Positions 16,162 through 24,596 of a stretch of 41,792 nucleotides of DNA are shown one piece after another; the stretch's first letter is position 1, and each line of letters opens with the position of its first letter. A model generated the notes under the pieces. The model saw nothing but the letters and a program-made list of their open reading frames with translations. It was not told the DNA's origin and made no database searches. The position numbers and the translations under genes are program-made. The stretch is from contig CANRGA010000007.1 in assembly GCA_947630055.1 (NCBI GenBank), positions 1-41,792 on the forward strand, read 5' to 3'. The DNA comes from an uncultured Bacilli bacterium. GTDB lineage: Bacteria > Bacillota_I > Bacilli_A > RF39 > UBA660.

Positions 16162-18279
16162 ATGTTTAATAATTTTGGTGTCCATGTAGCAAATATTTTT
16201 AAAACAGCCGAAAGGGAGCGATATACACTTCATCATCCCTATGTTGGAACAGAACATTTACTTCTAGCTATTCTTTTATGTGATGAAGAAATGGCCAACT
16301 ATTTAAAAGGTTATAAACTTACTTATGAGTCTTTTAAAAAAGAATTAACCTTAGTGGTAGGTAGTGCTACTAAGGCTAGTGAATTTAATTTATATACTCC
16401 TCTTTTAAAAAGAGTAATTAATAATGCCTTAGAAAATGCGAAAGAAAATAATAATGGTTTAGTTACTGCTAAGCATTTAGTTTTAGCTATCTTAGAAGAA
16501 GGAGAAGGAATTGCTATTCGTCTTTTAATAGGCATGGGAATTGATATTGATGAAATGTATGAATCTTTAAATAAAAGTAATAAACTTACTAGTAAAAAAT
16601 TAGAAATATATGAAACGGGTATTTTACTAAATGATATTATTGATTTTAATGAAAGTGTTATAGGCAGAGATAAAGAAATTAATTTAATTATTGAAACAAT
16701 TTTAAGAAAGAAAAAAAATAACCCTATTTTAATTGGAGATGCTGGCGTAGGAAAGACTGCCATAGTCGAAGAACTCACCCGTCGCATTATGAAAAGAGAA
16801 GTACCTGATAATTTATTTGATACCAAAATTGTGGCTTTAGAAATGGGATCTTTAGTATCGGGTACCAAATATCGTGGGGAATTTGAGGAGAAACTTACCA
16901 AAATTATTAAAGAACTCGAAAGTGAAGGCAACATCATTTTATTTATTGATGAAATTCATGCGATGGTTAATGCTGGTGGTGCAGAAGGAGCAATTACGGC
17001 CGGTGATATTTTTAAACCAGCCCTAGCCCGTGGTAAAATCAAAGTAATCGGCGCAACAACCGTCGAAGAATACAATAAATTTTTCTCCGGCGATAAAGCA
17101 TTAATGCGAAGGTTTGAAGTAATAAATGTTTCTGAACCTAATAAAAGTGAAACTAAAGAAATACTTTCAAAAGTAAAAAGTGAGTATGAGCATCATCACA
17201 ATGTAATTATTTCGAGTAATATGATAGATAAAATAATTTATTATACCGATAAGTTTATTACTACCAAGAAAAATCCGGATAAAGCAATTGATTTTCTAGA
17301 TTCAGTTTGTGCCAAAGTTAAAACGCAAAGTAACAATAGCTTAGCTAAAAAAGAATTATATAAAAAACAAGAAGAAATAAAGAAACTTAAAGAAACAAGT
17401 ATTAAAGAAAATAATTATGATAAAGCCTTAGAATTATATCAAGAAGAATTAAAAATTAGAGATGAATTAAAACATTATCAAGTAAATAAAAAACCTAAAA
17501 TACAAGAAAGTGATATTATTAGTGTTTTAGAAAATAAAACTAATATGATATTTACTAAAGAAAAACTAAGTTTCTTAAAAGATATTGAAAAACAAATAGA
17601 TAAAGAATTATTTAATGTTAATAATTATACGAAAATTATTAGTAATTTAATTAAAAATAATTTATTAAATAAAGAAGGATTTTTAAAAGTATATTTAGAA
17701 GGTGGGGCTTTTTTAGGCAAAAGTACTATTGTAAAAAAATATGCCGAAAATATTCCTGGAGCAACTTTCTTAAGAATTGATTTAAAAGAATTTAAAACTA
17801 GTTATGATATCAATAAATTACTAGGAACAACGCAAGGATATGTGGGTTATAATGATGAACATTTATTTAGTAGACTTAAAAATAACAATTTTACCATTAT
17901 TTTATTTGATAATTATAAAGAAGCTCATCAAAATATTAAAGATTTAATTAAAGATATTTTAAAAGAAAAAGTAATTACTGATAATCGGGGCGAAAAGATT
18001 TATTTTAATAATACTTTTATCTTTATAACTGATGATATAGTAAATAATAAAAAGATTGGCTTTAATAATAAGAATGAGATAGAAGAATATAATGAGTTAT
18101 ATGACTTAGTAGATGAAGTAGTTAAATTTACTAATTTAGATTTAGATACTTTAATTAATTATTTAAAAAGTAAGAAAGCAAAAAACATTGATAAAATAAT
18201 TAAAAATAGTAATTATGAAAAATATAATTATAAGAATATTGAGAAATTAATAAAAGAAGATAGTTTGATTAAAAATTAA
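16162..18279 (+). CDS. clpC: ClpC-type AAA+ unfoldase with a degenerate second ATPase domain
   Basis: A 705-residue Clp/Hsp100 protein, about 100 residues shorter than usual ClpC. In order: double Clp-N domain (1-145); AAA1 with Walker A GDAGVGKT (about 192), Walker B FIDEIH (about 262) and an MRRFE arginine region; a UVR-like middle domain (about 400-440). AAA2 follows, with Walker A GGAFLGKS (about 514) and the GYVG pore loop. AAA2 Walker B reads LFDNYKEAH, with Asn for the catalytic Glu, and the sensor-2 GAR motif is not seen. A KIGFNN segment (about 633) could be the ClpP-docking loop. It likely feeds proteins to ClpP using mainly ring 1. No CtsR-type operator or mcsAB genes are nearby. 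Confidence 0.85.
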   Translation: MFNNFGVHVANIFKTAERERYTLHHPYVGTEHLLLAILLCDEEMANYLKGYKLTYESFKKELTLVVGSATKASEFNLYTPLLKRVINNALENAKENNNGLVTAKHLVLAILEEGEGIAIRLLIGMGIDIDEMYESLNKSNKLTSKKLEIYETGILLNDIIDFNESVIGRDKEINLIIETILRKKKNNPILIGDAGVGKTAIVEELTRRIMKREVPDNLFDTKIVALEMGSLVSGTKYRGEFEEKLTKIIKELESEGNIILFIDEIHAMVNAGGAEGAITAGDIFKPALARGKIKVIGATTVEEYNKFFSGDKALMRRFEVINVSEPNKSETKEILSKVKSEYEHHHNVIISSNMIDKIIYYTDKFITTKKNPDKAIDFLDSVCAKVKTQSNNSLAKKELYKKQEEIKKLKETSIKENNYDKALELYQEELKIRDELKHYQVNKKPKIQESDIISVLENKTNMIFTKEKLSFLKDIEKQIDKELFNVNNYTKIISNLIKNNLLNKEGFLKVYLEGGAFLGKSTIVKKYAENIPGATFLRIDLKEFKTSYDINKLLGTTQGYVGYNDEHLFSRLKNNNFTIILFDNYKEAHQNIKDLIKDILKEKVITDNRGEKIYFNNTFIFITDDIVNNKKIGFNNKNEIEEYNELYDLVDEVVKFTNLDLDTLINYLKSKKAKNIDKIIKNSNYEKYNYKNIEKLIKEDSLIKN

Positions 18280-18290
18280 CTATCTTCTTT
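18253..18290. terminator. Bidirectional terminator overlapping both gene ends
   Basis: AAAGAAGATAGTT (18253-18265) pairs perfectly with AACTATCTTCTTT (18278-18290) around a 12-base loop, followed by a T-rich run on the plus strand. It overlaps the last nine clpC codons and the stop of the convergent HD gene. Confidence 0.75.
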
Positions 18291-18861
18291 ATATTTTTCT
18301 TTTTAATATTAATTGTGATGCTTGATAATGAGGTAAAATTATTTCTTTACCTTTTTCAGATAATTTATTATAACTTCTTTGTAATTTATTATAAACAAAT
18401 TCTGCTCCTTCATCTATAGTCATACTTTTTTCCACATAAACCATTCGAAGTAGAGAAGGAATACTATAAAAATGAGCCATAGCATCAGCATCAGCAATAC
18501 ATATTTCTTCAGGTGTTGTTTTTTCTACTAATCTACTACCACGATGATTAAGGATACATTTTTTGATTAATTCTATCATTTCTATAGGTAGATTATATTC
18601 TTTTAATAAATCTTCTGCTATTTGAGCACCGATTATATGATGTTCTTCTGTATAATCTTTATTGGTAACAGAGGCAATATCATGTAAAAGAGCAGCCAGT
18701 GAAACTATATAAAAATCAGCATTATATTCTTGACATATGTTTCTTGCAATTTTATAGACAAGTTCAATATGATGATCCCAAGCACCAATGCCATAAGCAT
18801 TAGTTGGTAACATACATCTATTTTTAACCTCTTTGTAAATACACTCAATGACATTTTCCAT
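18289..18861 (-). CDS. HD-domain phosphohydrolase
   Basis: A 190-residue HD protein. The metal ligands of the superfamily are visible: DHH near residue 30, the HD pair in AALLHDIA (about residues 59-60), His in the EEHHIIGA segment (about 74) and Asp in IADADAMAHF (about 125). Such proteins hydrolyse nucleotides or phosphate esters; the substrate cannot be inferred. A hairpin (AATTTCTT pairing with AAGAAATT, about 18864-18884) sits directly upstream of the ATG and would enclose its weak AAGAAAG ribosome site. The gene is convergent with clpC and divergent from the lectin-like gene. Confidence 0.85.
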   Translation of the reverse strand: MENVIECIYKEVKNRCMLPTNAYGIGAWDHHIELVYKIARNICQEYNADFYIVSLAALLHDIASVTNKDYTEEHHIIGAQIAEDLLKEYNLPIEMIELIKKCILNHRGSRLVEKTTPEEICIADADAMAHFYSIPSLLRMVYVEKSMTIDEGAEFVYNKLQRSYNKLSEKGKEIILPHYQASQLILKRKI

Positions 18862-18941
18862 ATAATTTCTTCTTTCTTAAGAAATTATTTTAACATAAGA
18901 TATTCTTATTAGAAAGTAGTAATGTAAAAAATCAAAAATTC

Positions 18942-18969
18942 TTGACTCTCGGGGGGGGTATTATATAAT
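18942..18969 (+). promoter_or_regulatory. Promoter with G8 tract in the spacer, probable phase-variable switch
   Basis: TTGACT (18942-18947) and a perfect TATAAT (18964-18969) are separated by 16 bases, eight of which (18951-18958) are a pure run of G. Homopolymeric G runs mutate by strand slippage, and each change alters -35/-10 spacing; nine G would give the optimal 17. Long G runs are exceptional in this AT-rich sequence. Spacing control is known for other phase-variable promoters; that this one switches is inference. Confidence 0.75.
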
Positions 18970-19023
18970 AATCTTATAAAATAAAGTGCGATGATACGAC
19001 ATGTAAAGAGAGGATAAGATTAG

Positions 19024-20514
19024 ATGAAAAAAGTAATAAAAAATAATTATAAGTTCATATTAGGTATGATATTAGGATTAGTAGTATCAGTAAGTAGTGT
19101 ATATGCAGTAGAGGCATATATAGAAAGTAATAAAGTATCGTATGATAATAGTAAAAGTAATGGTAGTTATAAAGAAGTGCAAAGTTCAATAGATGAGTTA
19201 TATGAAAGAAGTGGAATACATAAAGATAAATGGACAGATAAAACCCTTAATGGTGCAGATCCTGTATTAAAAGATCCGTTAATACCAGTAGAAATAAAAC
19301 CCAATGGAGAAGTATATTATGCCAATTTAAATAGTGAATGGTATAACTATAGTGAAAAGAGATGGGCCAATGCTGTAATATTAACAGATACAGCTGATGA
19401 ATATTCAGTTGGTCAACATATACTTGAAAAAGATATAGAAAGTTATTTTGTTTGGATACCAAGATATCAATATAAAATATGGAATTTAGCCAATACTGAA
19501 GAATATACAAAAACAATAGATTTAGAAACAATAGTTAATACTGCTAAAAAATTATATACATTAAATGATAATAAAATAATAATAGACATTAAATTTGGTG
19601 ATGTAAATTCAACACCAAAAATGAGTGAATCAGATGCTAAATTAAATGAATATTATACTCATCCAGCTTTTACATTAGGAGATAAAGATTTAAATGGAAT
19701 ATGGGTAGGCAAATTTGAAACTGGTTATAAAGGAGCAAATAGTAAAGAAAGTGCTGAAGTAAATGAAGAAGAGCCAACCAGTGTAATAATAAAACCAGAT
19801 GTATATTCATGGCGAAATATTAATGTAAAAAATGCTTTTATGACATCGTATAATTATGAGCGGGATTTTGATTCACACATGATGAAAAATACCGAATGGG
19901 GAGCTGTAGCATATCTTTCTCATTCACAATATGGAATAGGAACAGAAGTAAATATCAATAATGCAAATGATTATAAAACAGGATATAGTGCTGCTCCTGG
20001 AATTGATCGTAACTCTGTGCCAAATGTTAATTCTTCTAGTACTAATTCTAGTATAACTAAACTATGGAATACAGAAACTGGTTATTTAGCAAGTACAACT
20101 GGAAATATAAGTGGTATCTATGATATGAGTGGTGGAGCTTGGGAATATGTTGCTGCATATATGAGTTCTAATGTTGGACAAAGCGGTTTTGATAATGATA
20201 ATGATTTAAGAGGAAAATTGAAAAATTATGTAGATATATACGATTCCCAAAGTACAATAGAATCTTATAATAAAAGAATCTTAGGAGATGCGACAGGAGA
20301 ATTAGGACCGTTTTATAATTATATTGAAAGTAATGGAAAAGCTTATAGACATAGTAGTTGGTATGGTGATCAATCTGATATTATTCATTCTGCAAATCCA
20401 TGGTTTGCGCGTGGAAGTCATCGTACTGGTGGTTCATTGGCTGGAACTTTTTGCTTTCACACTCTTACAGGACGTGCTTCTGATGGAGGATTCCGAATTG
20501 TTTTATCAATATAA
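19024..20514 (+). CDS. Secreted C-type-lectin/FGE-fold protein, candidate DGR target
   Basis: A 496-residue exported protein. The signal peptide ends at about residue 28 (SVSSVYA). Residues 30-65 form a helical stalk (SYKEVQSSIDELYERSG). The second half shows the formylglycine-enzyme-like C-type lectin fold: the NTEWGAVAYLS and GIYDMSGGAWEYVA blocks, then a C-terminal WFARGS...GFRIVLS core. This fold, with the same ending, is the usual target of diversity-generating retroelements, and codons in the last 40 residues carry that signature (see the 20401-20511 entry). It lacks a sorting signal or C-terminal membrane span. GAGGA supports the ATG. It is a single gene between a G8 promoter and a terminator. 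Confidence 0.8.
   Translation: MKKVIKNNYKFILGMILGLVVSVSSVYAVEAYIESNKVSYDNSKSNGSYKEVQSSIDELYERSGIHKDKWTDKTLNGADPVLKDPLIPVEIKPNGEVYYANLNSEWYNYSEKRWANAVILTDTADEYSVGQHILEKDIESYFVWIPRYQYKIWNLANTEEYTKTIDLETIVNTAKKLYTLNDNKIIIDIKFGDVNSTPKMSESDAKLNEYYTHPAFTLGDKDLNGIWVGKFETGYKGANSKESAEVNEEEPTSVIIKPDVYSWRNINVKNAFMTSYNYERDFDSHMMKNTEWGAVAYLSHSQYGIGTEVNINNANDYKTGYSAAPGIDRNSVPNVNSSSTNSSITKLWNTETGYLASTTGNISGIYDMSGGAWEYVAAYMSSNVGQSGFDNDNDLRGKLKNYVDIYDSQSTIESYNKRILGDATGELGPFYNYIESNGKAYRHSSWYGDQSDIIHSANPWFARGSHRTGGSLAGTFCFHTLTGRASDGGFRIVLSI
20401..20511 (+). other. Candidate DGR variable region
   Basis: Between conserved positions, the lectin ligand-face codons are AGT CAT CGT ACT (465-468), TGC (477), CAC ACT CTT (479-481) and CGT GCT TCT GAT (484-487). 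All twelve end in T or C and each can come from AAT or AAC by changing only adenines. The framework codons between them (GGT, GGA, TTT, TTC, CGA) lack this pattern. The block is also more GC-rich than its surroundings. No template repeat or reverse transcriptase is seen in this window. Confidence 0.6.
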
Positions 20515-20542
20515 AAACTTGAATGTAAAAGTTGAGTTTTTA
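20514..20542 (+). terminator. Terminator after the lectin-fold gene
   Basis: AAAACTTGA (20514-20522) pairs with TTGAGTTTT (20532-20540) with two G-U pairs, followed by T. It overlaps the stop of the convergent P-type ATPase gene. Confidence 0.65.
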
Positions 20543-23104
20543 TACTTCAATTTTAATTTTCTTTTTCTTTAAAATGATTTTTCTTAAGAAATCCATTGGA
20601 ATAACTGTAAAGGCTAAAATAATAACAAATAGAAGTTCAAAGATAGTCATACCATAAGTTCTAAATAAATTGCCTCCATTATATATTAAAAATATTTGAG
20701 CAATAATTATAAATGAGAAGACAATTAGAAATATTTTGTTTTTAAAAATATTGGATAAAATATTTAATCTTTCGGTTCTAGCGTTAAAAGCATTAAAGAT
20801 ACCAATAAAGATAAATAGAGCAAAGTAAGACGTCATAAAATGTTTATAATCACTTCTAACTATTTCTTTAAATATAGGTAGTTTTAAAAACAATATACAA
20901 AGAATAGCTGAATACATTGCATTCCATATAATTTGGGAATACATATATTTATTAATAATTGGTTCATCTAATTTCTTTGGTTTATGTTCCATATAATATT
21001 TAAGTGGTGCTTCATAAGAGAAGGCAAGGCCTGCAAAAGTATCCATAATCATATTAAGCCATAACATTTGAATTATTGTAATTGGCGTACTTACACCAAT
21101 ATATGAACCAACAATTGATAAGAATAGAGCAGTGAAGTTAACTGTTAATTGGTAAGTTACAAATCTTCTAATACTTTTAAAGATAGTTCTACCATAAAGA
21201 ATTGCTTTACTAATTGATAAAATATTATTATCTAAAATAACGATATCACTAGCTTCTTTAGCAACTTCCGTACCACTTCCCATCGCAAAACCAACATTAG
21301 CGTGTTTTAAAGCTGGTGCATCATTAACACCATCTCCAGTCATTCCGACAATATAGTTCATTTTTTCAAGAAGATTAACAAGCCTACTTTTATCTTGGGG
21401 AAGAGCTCTTGATACAACTTTTAATCTACTAATTATTTTAGTAACTTCATCATCACTTAAATTATTAAATTCACTACTTGTTAAAATTAAATCAGTTGGA
21501 TCTGTAATAATACCACAGTCTCTAGCAATATTTTTGGCGGTATCTTTAGCATCGCCCGTAATCATAATTACATTAATACCGGCATTTCTAATTAAACTAA
21601 TACCTTCTTTGGCTTCGCATCGTAACTCATCTTTTAAAGTAACAAATCCCAAAAAAGTTAGATTATTATTAATATTATTTCCTTTAGCAAGGACGATTAT
21701 GCGAATACCTTTTTTCGTATATTTATCAATTTCTCTTGTAAATATTTTATCATTTAAAATTAATTTTTCTTCACCCTTACTGGTTAAATATTTCGTACAT
21801 TTAGGTAAAATTGTTTCCATAGCGCCTTTTAAATAAACATCATTATCTAAATAAATAGCACTAAATTTAGTTTCACTATCAAAAGGTATTCTTTTAGTAA
21901 TTTTAGGCATATTATCTTTTATTTTTAAAAAGTTGATTAAAGCCTTATCAGTGCCATTACCCCCAATCACATTATGGTCACTAATAATACTTTCATTATT
22001 TAAAATAATTGCTTTATAAATATCATCATATATTTTAGTACTCTTTAAATCATTATCTTTTTTAAATATTCTTAAATCGGGTGAAATAAAACTTGTTACT
22101 TCTAAAATGCCTTTCGTAAGAGTTCCTGTTTTATCAGTTAAAAGATAGTTGATATTACCACTTGTTTCAATACCGATAGGTTTTCTTACTAAGACATTAT
22201 CTTTAAGCATTCTTTTCATATTAGATGAAAGTACTAAAGTAATCATCATGGGAAGTCCTTCAGGGACTGCAACAATTATAATGGTTACAGATAGAGTAAG
22301 AGCATAGATAAGATAATTTAAAATAACTTTTGGAGTTGTGATAGTAGTCATAATTAACTCTAAATCAAAATTATTTTCGATAACTATTTTGTTAAATAAA
22401 TAAGACAAAGAAACAATAAAAGCACCAATATAACCAATTTTACTAATAATTTTGGCTAAATGATATAATCTTGTTTTTAAAGGAGATGTTGGATCTTTAT
22501 CTTGAATTTCTAAAGATATTTTGCCATATTCGGTGTTATTACCAACTTTTTTAACAAGCATTTTGCCATTGCCGGCAGTTACAACTGACCCCCGAAAAAG
22601 AGTATTTTCTTTCGTATTTTTTTTAATATCTTTAGATTCACCAGTAAGGGATGCCTCATTACAAGAAATAGAGCCACTTATTAAGATGCCATCAGCAGGA
22701 ATAGAATCACCAGTTGCAAGAGCCACAATATCACCAACCACAATTTCATTAATTATTACTTCTTGTAATTTGTTATCTCTTAAAACTTTAACTTTAATTT
22801 TACTGACTTCATTTTGTAATCTTTTAAAAGCGGCTTCACTACCATATTCTGAAATAGTAGAGATGAATGATGCTAGCATTACAGCAATAGCAATACCTAT
22901 TGTTTCATACCAATCATATTTTGAAAAAATAAATAAAAGCTTGATAGCGAGGGCAATTAAAAGAATTTTAATAATCGGATCACCTAATGACTCAAGTAAA
23001 AGTCTAAAGAAATTTTTTTGTTTTACTTTGGCAAGTTCATTAGTACCATATTTTTTTCTTGATTCAATAACTTCATCATTACTAAGACCATTATAATTTA
23101 TCAT
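20540..23104 (-). CDS. Calcium-type P-type ATPase (P2)
   Basis: An 854-residue cation-pumping ATPase of the P2 group (SERCA/PMCA-like). It has an N-terminal cation-ATPase domain, M1-M2, an A domain with SLTGES (about 160), and M4 with the PEGLP ion-site motif (281-285). The phosphorylation motif DKTGTLTK follows, with the acceptor Asp at 324. Then come the nucleotide-binding part, the MTGDGVNDAPALK hinge, and M5-M10 with NMIMDTFAGLAF (M6). PEGLP and the N/D pair in M6 fit Ca2+ export, though Na+ cannot be ruled out. Full length. The ATG is preceded by GGGTG. It converges on the lectin gene and diverges from the 23276 gene. Confidence 0.93.
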   Translation of the reverse strand: MINYNGLSNDEVIESRKKYGTNELAKVKQKNFFRLLLESLGDPIIKILLIALAIKLLFIFSKYDWYETIGIAIAVMLASFISTISEYGSEAAFKRLQNEVSKIKVKVLRDNKLQEVIINEIVVGDIVALATGDSIPADGILISGSISCNEASLTGESKDIKKNTKENTLFRGSVVTAGNGKMLVKKVGNNTEYGKISLEIQDKDPTSPLKTRLYHLAKIISKIGYIGAFIVSLSYLFNKIVIENNFDLELIMTTITTPKVILNYLIYALTLSVTIIIVAVPEGLPMMITLVLSSNMKRMLKDNVLVRKPIGIETSGNINYLLTDKTGTLTKGILEVTSFISPDLRIFKKDNDLKSTKIYDDIYKAIILNNESIISDHNVIGGNGTDKALINFLKIKDNMPKITKRIPFDSETKFSAIYLDNDVYLKGAMETILPKCTKYLTSKGEEKLILNDKIFTREIDKYTKKGIRIIVLAKGNNINNNLTFLGFVTLKDELRCEAKEGISLIRNAGINVIMITGDAKDTAKNIARDCGIITDPTDLILTSSEFNNLSDDEVTKIISRLKVVSRALPQDKSRLVNLLEKMNYIVGMTGDGVNDAPALKHANVGFAMGSGTEVAKEASDIVILDNNILSISKAILYGRTIFKSIRRFVTYQLTVNFTALFLSIVGSYIGVSTPITIIQMLWLNMIMDTFAGLAFSYEAPLKYYMEHKPKKLDEPIINKYMYSQIIWNAMYSAILCILFLKLPIFKEIVRSDYKHFMTSYFALFIFIGIFNAFNARTERLNILSNIFKNKIFLIVFSFIIIAQIFLIYNGGNLFRTYGMTIFELLFVIILAFTVIPMDFLRKIILKKKKIKIEV

Positions 23105-23184
23105 AAGTCACCCAGTAAAATATATGGGGTAGAGCTAAATTTTAGACCATATAATATATGCGAAATTTTAAAAATGGTTACACT

Positions 23185-23219
23185 AATTTACATTTAAATT
23201 TAAATTATAAATGTAAATT
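23185..23219. promoter_or_regulatory. 12-bp perfect inverted repeat between divergent genes
   Basis: AATTTACATTTA (23185-23196) and TAAATGTAAATT (23208-23219) are perfect inverted copies around 11 bases. It lies between the divergent ATPase and 23276 genes, directly upstream of a plus-strand -35 box. It could be a repressor site controlling one or both; the regulator is unknown. Confidence 0.5.
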
Positions 23220-23221
23220 TC

Positions 23222-23250
23222 TTGTAATGACGTAGATAATTTTATATTAT
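23222..23250 (+). promoter_or_regulatory. Sigma-A-like promoter for 23276
   Basis: TTGTAA (23222-23227), 17-base spacer, TATTAT (23245-23250), right after the inverted repeat. Confidence 0.5.
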
Positions 23251-23275
23251 TAATATAGAATAAAGGGTGTTAAAA

Positions 23276-23411
23276 ATGAAAAACAGCTCACAAAAAATAT
23301 TATTAATATTACTTGGGGTAATGATATTACTTTTAGTATGTATAGGTGTTGGCAAAATATTTTATAAAGAAAATATTGTTACTAAAGAAAAAAATGAAAA
23401 TGTAGAACAAA
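23276..23411 (+). repeat. Direct repeat copy 1: shared signal-anchor module
   Basis: The first about 135 bases of this gene, encoding the membrane anchor and a Lys/Glu/Asn linker, match the first about 135 bases of the gene at 24461 with roughly a dozen substitutions. The bodies of the two genes are unrelated. Confidence 0.8.
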
Positions 23412-24424
23412 ATAATAATAATAAAGAAACTGAAAAAATTCATGAAGAAAAATTGATAAATGATAAAAATTATAATATATATGGTGATATTACTTACGTA
23501 GAAGACGAAGAATACAATGCTATAATATTTTTAAAATATAATAAAAGTTTGAAAAAATATGAAAAAATTAATAAATATTATTGTGAAAATAAACAATATT
23601 GTGGAATTAATGATGTGTTTGAATATAAAGATTATTTAATTTTTGATAATTCAAACAATGAGTTTAATAATATTTTATATAATTATGAAAAAGGAATTTT
23701 ATTTAAAACTGATAATTTTGAAGATATTGGCTTTATTTCTCGTGACCATGGTGGAAAATATTTTGTGTTAAAAAATAAAGATGGTAAAGTTGGTTTAATT
23801 GATATCGATGGTAATGTAATTGTTGATTATAAATATGAAGAAATTGGCAAATATAATGAAGATTATGATGCGATTAGTGAAGCAAGTTTTTCTTTAGATA
23901 AAGATTTTATTAGATATAAAGATAATAATAAATATGGCATACTAAGATTATCTGATGGTAAAGTATTATTAAATGCTAATTATGATAATTTAGATTTTCT
24001 TTATGATTCTGGAAATACAAATATAAATTATTATAAAACATTTGAAAATAATAAATGGTATTTAAATAGTTTTAATACATTTAGTAAAGTAATTAATATA
24101 GGTTATGATGATATTTTATTTGCTAGTAATATACTAATTGTCAAAGAAGGTAAATACTTATATATAAAAGATTTTACTGGAAAAAATTTAACTGAAAAGA
24201 ATATTGAACTATATGTAGATGATATGAAACCATGTGAAATATATCGTGGAGGAGGATTTTGCCCATATCCAGGTTTTAATGGATATTTTAATGATAATAA
24301 ATCAGTAGTAAATATCCAAATTATGAAAAATAAAGAATGTATAAATAAATCTGAAGATCCTGACAAAGAATGTTTTTATAAATATGAATTTAATCTAGAA
24401 AATAATTCATTAACACAATTATAG
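23276..24424 (+). CDS. Membrane-anchored WG-repeat-like protein
   Basis: A 382-residue protein with an N-terminal anchor (about residues 6-27) and an extracellular region of beta repeats. Two are clear: GKYFVLKNKDGKVGLIDIDG then VIVDYKYEEIG, and DNNKYGILRLSDGKVLL then YDNLDFL. The GLIDIDG/KYGILRL pattern resembles WG/KWG repeats, which usually make ligand-binding solenoids. A Cys pair near the end (CEIYRGGGFCPYPG) could form a disulfide. ATG 23276 is chosen because AAAGGGTG ends six bases upstream; a GTG nine bases earlier overlaps that motif. The first 45 codons are nearly identical in DNA to those of the next gene. Confidence 0.7.
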   Translation: MKNSSQKILLILLGVMILLLVCIGVGKIFYKENIVTKEKNENVEQNNNNKETEKIHEEKLINDKNYNIYGDITYVEDEEYNAIIFLKYNKSLKKYEKINKYYCENKQYCGINDVFEYKDYLIFDNSNNEFNNILYNYEKGILFKTDNFEDIGFISRDHGGKYFVLKNKDGKVGLIDIDGNVIVDYKYEEIGKYNEDYDAISEASFSLDKDFIRYKDNNKYGILRLSDGKVLLNANYDNLDFLYDSGNTNINYYKTFENNKWYLNSFNTFSKVINIGYDDILFASNILIVKEGKYLYIKDFTGKNLTEKNIELYVDDMKPCEIYRGGGFCPYPGFNGYFNDNKSVVNIQIMKNKECINKSEDPDKECFYKYEFNLENNSLTQL

Positions 24425-24460
24425 TAATTTATTTTATATATTTGTATAGAAGGTGAAAAA

Positions 24461-24596
24461 ATGAAAAACAACTCACAAAAATTATTATTAATATTACTTG
24501 GGGTAATGATATTACTTTTAGTATGTCTAGGTATTGGCAAAATATTTTATAAAGAAAATAATGTTGCTAAAGAAAAAAATGAAAATGCAGAACAAA
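24461..24596 (+). repeat. Direct repeat copy 2: shared signal-anchor module
   Basis: Partner of the repeat at 23276. Identity starts at the ATG and fades after the AEQNNN linker codons, so the duplicated unit is essentially the export and anchoring segment. Confidence 0.8.

Noticed and set aside
16323-16937. Minus-strand 204-codon frame opposite clpC
   Set aside because: It mirrors a strongly conserved Clp-N/AAA1 region; Ser/Leu/Ile-rich shadow without a ribosome site.
20324-20572. Plus-strand frame over the end of the lectin-fold gene
   Set aside because: It is out of frame with the lectin domain, hydrophobic by composition only, and crosses the terminator.
22521-23096. Plus-strand 191-codon frame opposite the P-type ATPase
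   Set aside because: Shadow of the conserved A-domain and membrane segments; no ribosome site and no recognisable motif.
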